DNA from: Heterodera schachtii | Lineage: Eukaryota > Nematoda > Chromadorea > Rhabditida > Heteroderidae | Assembly (NCBI GenBank): GCA_023374025.1 | Contig: SIJG01000007.1 | Span: 1,655,852 to 1,719,851 of the forward strand | Direction of reading: 5' to 3' | DNA: 64,000 bases | In this document: one piece after another, positions 58,016 through 64,000 of the stretch | Layout: each line of letters starts with the position of its first letter | Position numbering within the stretch: position 1 is the first letter of the stretch | Notes under the pieces: generated by a model | The model's database searches: none | What the model was told of the DNA's origin: nothing | What the model saw: only the letters and a program-made list of their open reading frames with translations | Position numbers and translations under genes: made by a program

Positions 58016-58861
58016 TTAATTCGTTGAAACTTCGGTGAGGCGTTGGGTGGGGGAGAAACGTCGTTGGCGTGTCACTTTATAAGCGGTCAAAATGACGTAG
58101 TAAAACCACAGACTGACGCACACATCCGCCAAGAGAATGGCCGCCTCGCCCCCTTGGCCCATTCGATAGCCTACGGGGGGGGGGGAGGGGAATTGGCATT
58201 TGGATTTGGGTAACGGTTTTCGGCATTTGTTGGTTGTTATTCCCTCCCAAAATGCCACCTTTCTTGGCTTCTTCCAACGATTGAAATTCATCGGGGTTCT
58301 CCTTCAACAGTTGCTGCACATTATCTTCCGGCGGATTCAGCATGAAAAGGACGGACACAAAAAGCTCACATGCATAAATCACAATTTCGATGGCCTTTAT
58401 TGAGAAGGGATAAAAATGTACCTTTTTAATTGACATTAATCGGTTTTTTCCCTCCCATTGTCTCCCCCCGGGCAATTCCCCCAATTTGTGCCCCCCCCAC
58501 CCACTCACTCCGTAAATCAAATAGGGGAAATAAAGTCGCGGGTCACGGCGATGCAATGCCAAAAGCACACAAAGGCAGGGGAAAACGTAGAGAAGTGCCA
58601 CGACGCCCATAAAGGGGTCATGGACATCGCTGAAGGGCAGGAAGAAGGCGAATGCCCCGAGAAAGCTGTAAACGATGCCAATGAAAGCGACGATGATGGC
58701 ACCTTGCTGAAGAAAAAGGGGGGGGGGGTAATTAGTGGGAAGGAAAGGGACGGACAGACTTCGGCACTGGTGCGGAAAATTCCCCAACAACAGGTGGCCT
58801 TTTCAGAGGGATGGCCAGCGCCGACGATGGCACTGCTGCTGTGGCATTCGATGGGAATCAT
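58016..58861 (-). CDS. Multi-pass (about four TM) membrane protein
   Basis: The start ATG at 58861 reads MIPIECHSSSAIVGAGHPSE with KATCCWGIFRTSA. After an intron with a C10 run: GAIIVAFIGIVYSFLGAFAF (TM), DPFMGVVALLYVFPCLCVLL (TM), RRDPRLYFPYLIYG, then KAIEIVIYACELFVSVLFML (TM), NPPEDNVQQLLKENPDEFQS, QQMPKTVTQIQMPIP, and EAAILLADVCVSLWFYYVIL (TM) with a basic tail, KVTRQRRFSPTQRLTEVSTN. The Cys-rich N-terminus and four-TM plan resemble nematode lysosomal/LAPTM-like or DUF-type tetraspan proteins, but I cannot name the family. Acts presumably in a cell membrane. Confidence 0.65.
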
Positions 58862-60446
58862 CGAAGAGACGGAAATGAATGGGAAGGGCAAATGAATGAA
58901 TGAAGAAATGTTGGGGGAAGGGTGCGGGAAAAGCACAAATTTCACTAAAATATTTCGTCAAAGTTTAAAATTTCGCCCTGCGGCGGCCCCTCACTTTTTC
59001 TCGTAGGATTAAAATTATATGAACAGAAAAACGAAAGGAAAGGTGGTGTTTGCATTTCTTTGTTTTCTGTTTATTAAATTTGTTTTCTTTCTCCATTTCC
59101 CATTTTAAATTTATTGGCGATTTTTTCGGTTTTGCCTATGGAAACCCCCGGGGGGGGGGGGGACAGCAAAAGAGGGGAGGGAATTGTGGGGGGGGGGGAG
59201 GGGAGGGGGAGGATGCAATTCGCTCGTGTGAAGAGATCGAACGAATGATAGCGCTAAAAAGGCGGGCAAAAAAACCCCGGGACAAAATAAATAAATAAAT
59301 AAATAAAATCGATGAATAATTATTTAAATGCAATGACTTTCAATCATTGGAAAAAATATGTAAATGGTCAAAAAGTCAGAAGCAAATGATGAAAAAGTGC
59401 TGCAAAGAATGCGAAAATCGGTGGAAAAAACGAAACAAAGCGACGGACGGCGGAGGGGCGGCGATGGCACCGCCGAAGAAGCGAAGGAATGCGGCGCTTT
59501 TCCTTGTGCATCGATCGCCAACTTTCGCTTAGCTTTGCTTCTGCCCAAATGACACTGAAAATGGACGCAGTCGCAGTGCCACCGCCCATTCGTTTAAAAT
59601 GCCTGCTAATTATCACAAAACGGGGGTGGGAGAGGGGGAACAATTAAAGTAATTAGGACTAATGAGTGTCATTGGATGGACGAGGAAAAGCATCGATCTG
59701 TTGGGATGGATTTGATCAGATCAGGTGGGCCTTTGAGGCGATCAATCACTTTCAGTCCTTCCCTCCCCTCCCATCAATCATTCAATGGAAGAAAAGAAGC
59801 GTTCGAATTTCAATAATTTGATCAAAATATTTTGACTTTTCCCCCCTTTCCCCCCCCCCCCTTTTTCCCTTTGATTCTTTTGTTTTCTTTGCCCCTCCCG
59901 CCCCCCTCCGGTCGCATTTGAATTGTGATTTATGGTATAAATTGGTGTTTTTGTGGTGTTTGCCGCCTTAATTTTGTCAGTCGTTGGAAGGTTTTTCGGT
60001 TGGTCATGCGACTGATCAGTCGAAGCAAAGCAAATTCAGCCCAATTTCTCTTAATTTGATTCCGTTGCGCATTCTGCAAAACCGTCGTCCTCTCCCATTT
60101 TAGACAAAATTTTGTCAATTTTTTATTTTAAATTTTCGAGTGACAAATTTAGAAAATTGTGAGGGACGGAACGGAAGAAACGGAAGGGAAGGGAAGGGAA
60201 GGGAAGGGAAGGGAAGGAAAGGAAGGGAAGGGAAGGGAAGGGAAGGGAAGGGAAGGTAACGGAAGGGACGGACTATAAAAAAGAGAGAAACACACAAATT
60301 AGGCAATTGCTCACATTATGCGATGTGCTCTGTGTGTGCTCACTTTTCACTTTTGCTTGTGTTTTGTGTCCCCGCGGAGAATATAAAAGGCCCTTTAAAT
60401 GCATTCGTTAAGAAACCAAACAAAAATCACTTTCACTTTTCGAAAA
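58862..60446. other. Gene-poor region with homopolymers and microsatellites
   Basis: About 1.6 kb. G13 at 59150-59162, G10 near 59187, an (AAAT/TAAA)n patch near 59285-59305, a C11 run near 59850, and the GGGAA array at 60178-60256. Small open frames at 59347-59552 (Lys-rich) lack support. Confidence 0.45.
60178..60256. repeat. (GGGAA)n microsatellite
   Basis: About 15 nearly perfect copies of a 5-bp GGGAA unit with one interruption (GGAAAGGAA) in the middle. It lies about 190 bp upstream of the small secreted-protein gene. Confidence 0.95.
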
Positions 60447-61011
60447 ATGATCAAATATTCCATCGCTTCTTCCCAAATGTCTTCAGCAATTACTCTTCGG
60501 TAAGATTTATTTTAATGCTTTTCCTTTTTTCTTTTTTGTTTTGTTTGTCCATCTCTCTGATCAGATTTCAGTGGGCTAAAGGGTCGATCAGTTTCCCTTT
60601 TTTCCAGCAATAATAATATCATTCTGACCATTCTTGAGCTTCTATTTGCCTGAACAACACTTTTGCTCTCTCTGTCTGATCATCCTAACCGTTTTCTCTC
60701 TATCTGACCAATCTGATCACTTTTTCTCTGCCTGATCACTTTAATCCCTTTGCTTTTTTTTTTGCCTTTTCCATCTCTGATCTCTCTAATCATTTCCCTT
60801 TTTCAGTCACTCTCTCCATTTTGTGCTCTCTGTGCTCCTTCTGCTCGCCTTGGCCAATGTGCTGACAGTAAATGCCACTCCGTTGACCATTCTGACCCGC
60901 GAGATCAGTCCCGAAGCTGTGGCCAACAAATTATTGGCGTCGTTCCCCGAGGGGTTGGACCACATGGAGGAACAGCACTTGAGAGAGGCGCGATTCTTTG
61001 GCCAACGATGA
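60447..61011 (+). CDS. Small secreted protein, 85 residues, two exons
   Basis: Exon 1 is 60447-60499 and exon 2 is 60807-61011, joined at GT...TTTTTCAG; 258 nt with stop. The product opens MIKYSIASSQMSSAITLRHS followed by a strong hydrophobic core (FVLSVLLLLALANVLTVNA), i.e. a signal peptide or long-n-region signal, and a mature part of about 48 residues: TPLTILTREISPEAVANKLL, ASFPEGLDHMEEQHLREARF, ending FFGQR. There is no Cys in the mature part and no classic dibasic site; LREARFFGQR could be a processed neuropeptide-like tail, but no amidation Gly-Arg/Lys end is present. I do not recognise the family. Confidence 0.55.
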
Positions 61012-61282
61012 AAAAGAGAAGCGAAGGGACAGACGGACCTTTTGAAGAATGATCTCTCAAATTATGGCCATGTTTTTTGATAATTCATTAAATTTTGATT
61101 GTTTAATGGATGCAAGAAATTTCTGCCAAATTGGCAATCGAAGAAAAAAAAGCAAAAAAAAAAAAATGATACAAAATGAGCGAAGAAAAAAAAAGAGAAA
61201 AGGGAAGGGCGAACGGAGTGCCAATGCCAAAACGGAAATTTAGTTTTAATTTTTCAAATTTGCATCGCTTTTCCCTGTTTTC

Positions 61283-61489
61283 CTAAAGACTCGGAAATCC
61301 CTTTGGCCTTTCCTTTCGCAAGTGCACGTCCCCCACCAATTCCCCGTGCCACCGCCCCCTCCTCAAATAATGCCACTTCCACCCTTCCACATCAGCAATC
61401 GCTTTGGCATTTTCCTCCCTCTCATCACAAAAGCCGTAAAAATCGATGCTTTCTTTCATTAATTCAGACATTTTTTGACTGTCAGTCAT
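61283..61489 (-). CDS. Possible small protein, 68 residues
   Basis: An ATG at 61489 opens MTDSQKMSELMKESIDFYGF, continuing EERENAKAIADVEGW-type acidic and aromatic sequence (CDEREENAKAIADVEGWKWH) and ending RKERPKGFPSL. The composition is protein-like rather than low complexity, and it may be a last exon of a gene whose other exons I cannot see. No family recognised. It converges on the small secreted gene. Confidence 0.35.
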   Translation of the reverse strand: MTDSQKMSELMKESIDFYGFCDEREENAKAIADVEGWKWHYLRRGRWHGELVGDVHLRKERPKGFPSL

Positions 61490-61580
61490 TAAAAAGCAAA
61501 AATAATTTATTATAAAATATTTATTTAAACCCCAAAATCCATCGTCTAACATTTAAAAGGGATTCTAATGACTTAAGGGA

Positions 61581-64000
61581 ATGATAATTCATTTGGAAAA
61601 TCCTTTTGTGCTTTTCCTCTCTTTGTGCTTCGTTTGGGCCGTTGCGCCGCCTCCGCCGCCACCGCCGCCGCCGCCCCCCGGGGCACTGTTTAAGTCAAGT
61701 GCGAACCCTAATTACCATTAAAGTCTTTAATTACTCTGGTTGACTCATGCCAATCACTTTTCAAGGGTCCCTTGGCGGTGCGCCGCCGCCTCCGCCGCCA
61801 CCGCCGCCGCCTTTGTGGAAGGGCGGTGGCGGAAAGTCGCCGGTGTCTTTTGCGGACGCAATTCGGCAAAAGGCCATCGACCGGGGAGGATCCGTCGGCG
61901 AAGAACCCGAAGAGAAAGCGCCGCAGGCGAAAGCGCCCCCGCCGCCGCCCCCTCCGTCGAAAACGGCGGTGCCTTTGTCCCCAATTGCCCCGGCGTTGTC
62001 TCCCATACGTAGTCGAAGGCCAACCCCATTTCCACGCAATTTGGCACCAATTTCTGACGAATCGGCACAACAATTGACGCCAATTAGCCGTCGAAGGGGG
62101 ACTCCGTTGGTGCGGAAAGTGACCGAGTCAGCGGAGGAGGACCCGCAAAGATTGGGCAGAGTCAGACGCATTTTTGCATCGGAAGAAAGCGACGGAAGCC
62201 AAGTGGAGAAGGCAGCGACCAGAAGACGTCATTCGACAGCGTCGGTGAGTTCGGCACTTTCCTTTGCGGAAAGTGAAGCGACAACGCCGACGAAAAACCG
62301 AAAGCGAAAGGGCACGGCACTGCCCAAACGAAAAGCGGCACAAAGAGCGATCATTGAAACTGAAGCGGAAGAGCAATCGGAAGAAATCGAACTGGGAAGA
62401 AAGGGACGGAATAAATGGACGGAAGAACAAATGGAAGAAATCGAATTGGGGAGAAAGGGAAGGAATAAGCGAGTGGATGAGTGGGCGGAAGAGCAGCGGA
62501 CGATGGGCCAAAGGGCGGTCGAATCGGCCGAATTTGTGCCATTCTCCGGCGAATTGGTCAACGAAAGATTTGCTTATGACAAAATGCCAGGTTAATGGAG
62601 AGAGGGGACCGGGAGAGAAGGAAAGGGAATTGGGAAGGTGAGTCCATAATCCTTCAGAGTCCATTCTCCTCGGTTTTCCGCTCCCTCCGTCGCCCTCCGG
62701 CATTTACCCCGACCGATTCGACGCCCCCGACTTGGCACGGAGTCCGAACGTGATGGACTATCGGCGACACACACAAAACGAAGCGGACGAAGGCCATGTC
62801 CAGGAAGTTGCCATTTCCGGAGAATTCCTCTGCGGACGCACTCAGCCGTTTCACCCCGCGGCGGTGTATTTGCGCGAGTTCTTTTGGGAGAGCGGCGTCC
62901 GCGACCAATGGGGCACGGAGAACCATTCGAGTGAGGGAAGGCGGGGCGGGGGAGGGGGAAGTGGTGGCATCAGCAACACTGAAACAATTAATTAGTTATG
63001 CATTTTGAACATTGTCCTTGACTAATTGCATTAATTATTACTCTAATTACCCCTCGCGCTCCCTTAACCTCCGCAGAATGGGTCAAACGTATCGTTGGCT
63101 TATACGCTTTGCGCCCGTCTTTCGGCTCTTTCACTTTCAAAATTGTCCGTCCTACCGCCTCTTATCAGGTCAGAATTATCACTGCAAAAACTGACAATGT
63201 TTGAACATTCGCAGGTACAAAACGGCGAAGAAAGTGAGCCGAAAATCAGTCGGAAAAGTCGGCGGCGATGGCGCCGGGCGCTGCGGGGCTTTCCGATTGG
63301 GAAAAGGCGCCGAAGGGCGGAAAAAAAAGAAACGCGGAAAGCGGACGGAGAAGCGGACGAATTGCGACTTTTGGAGACGGAACACAGCCAATTCGAATTG
63401 GTATTCGACAGGGGCACCTGTGGCAGTGAGCACAAATACGGGGCGGAACCGCTCTTTGAAGAGCATTGCTTGAGTGAATTTGCACGCAAGCCGAATTGGA
63501 ACGACAGAGAGTGGCGCAAGAAAATGAACGCCGGGGGAAAATGTTCGGCCGAAATTATGGTAAGGGAAAGAAGCACAAAGCATACGGTAATGGAAGGGGA
63601 AAGAAGCATACAGTAATGGAAGGGAGCATACGGTAATGGAAGGGTAAGGGAAAGAAACATACGGTATTGGAAGGGAAAAGAAGCATAAAGCATACGGTAA
63701 TGGAAGGAGAAAGAAGCGTTCGGTAATGGAAGGGGAAAAAGCATACGGTATGGAAGGATAAAGAGGTATACGGTAATGGAAGGAATTCGAAATTTTAAAT
63801 GTTTCAAATTCATTCGCTAATTCCCCAACAAAATGTTACAGAACAAAGACAAAGACCGCATTTGTGTGCAGAGAGTGGGCGAAGTGAATTCGGAGTCCGA
63901 ATTTGTGGAGAAGTCAATGGGACCAATTCGGGTGGACAAATGCACGGGGCAAGAAGAGAATGAGCCGACAAAGGGAGGCAAAAAGCCCCGGAGGGACAAA
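61581..64000 (+). CDS. Proline-rich, Arg/Lys-rich protein (3' end outside the window)
   Basis: A candidate first exon at 61581 reads MIIHLENPFVLFLSLCFVWA, a signal peptide, running into poly-Pro and GALFKSS. The main exon (in frame from 61747) has a second poly-Pro run, then GGGKSPVSFADAIRQKAIDR, PRNLAPISDESAQQLTPISR, RRIFASEESDGSQVEKAAT, RKRKGTALPKRKAAQR and two copies of EEIELGRKGRNK. Later exons: YPDRFDAPDLARSPNVMDY, VAISGEFLCGRTQPFHPAAV, LREFFWESGVRDQWGTENH, EWVKRIVGLYALRPSFGSFT, ELVFDRGTCGSEHKYGAEPL and DREWRKKMNAGGKCSAEIM, with a final part at 63840-64000. The join from 61581 to the main exon is not resolved in frame, so the first exon could belong to something else. Family not recognised. 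Confidence 0.5.
63559..63784. repeat. Minisatellite in an intron of the proline-rich gene
   Basis: About eight or nine imperfect copies of a unit of roughly 25 bp with the core CATACGGTAATGGAAGG, alternating with GAAAGAAG spacers. It fills most of the intron between the exon ending GGKCSAEIM and the exon starting at about 63841. Confidence 0.88.

Noticed and set aside
60178..60256. GGGAA array as a functional link to rfc-1, since GGGAA/AAGGG-type arrays are known in human RFC1
   Set aside because: It lies about 39 kb from rfc-1 here and near an unrelated gene; the resemblance is coincidental.

Overview
This is nuclear DNA from a nematode. The window holds about 20 intron-split protein genes with very short introns (many 40-100 bp, some apparently near 32-36 bp). 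Several exons or gene starts sit directly behind TTTCAG/TTTTTAG-type acceptors, as expected for spliced-leader trans-splicing. The set includes a BMP-type R-Smad, a transthyretin-like (TTL) secreted protein, a polo kinase and MSH4/HIM-14. The DNA is AT-rich and studded with long mono-G/mono-C runs. I cannot fix the genus. A tylenchid-type (clade IV) nematode is plausible, but no diagnostic parasitism gene was seen. Layout: 0-3 kb (-), a DDX51-like RNA helicase (5' part) behind Nup54 (npp-1), possibly one operon. 3.4-6.8 kb (+), MSH4/him-14. 7.1-8.7 kb (-), AGXT2-type aminotransferase. 9.2-11.6 kb (-), polo-like kinase copy 1. 12-13.9 kb, low-complexity DNA with weak gene fragments. 14.1-16 kb (-), histidine acid phosphatase. 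16.8-17.6 kb (-), TTL protein. 17.8-21.3 kb (-), rfc-1. 21.7-24.1 kb (+), polo-like kinase copy 2. 24.4-26.2 kb (+), R-Smad. 26.4-28.6 kb (-), CAF-1 p60. 29.0-32.5 kb (-), histidyl-tRNA synthetase. 33.6-35.4 kb (+), secreted Q/P-rich protein. 37.0-38.6 kb (-), syntaxin. 39.5-41.1 kb (-), K50 paired-like homeobox gene. 43.6-46.5 kb (-), GnT-IV (MGAT4) glycosyltransferase. 46.7-48.4 kb, nested hAT-like elements. 51.0-54.9 kb (+), RINT1. 55.4-56.9 kb (-), possible degenerate metallophosphoesterase. 58.0-58.9 kb (-), multi-pass membrane protein. 60.4-61.0 kb (+), small secreted protein. 61.6-64 kb (+), proline-rich protein running off the edge. Most genes are housekeeping: cell division, meiosis and replication (PLK, MSH4, RFC1, CAF-1), translation (HisRS), nuclear pore, and vesicle traffic (syntaxin, RINT1, GnT-IV). 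The main unusual structures are: (1) the polo kinase locus is present twice as an inverted repeat of about 2.5 kb with a spacer of about 12 kb, copied with its introns, one end falling at the start codon and abutting an rfc-1 gene that appears to lack its BRCT domain; (2) a nest of hAT-like miniature elements with 8-bp target duplications, sharing a hairpin module with copies in introns of neighbouring genes; (3) dozens of mono-G/mono-C tracts; (4) several secreted proteins I do not recognise.
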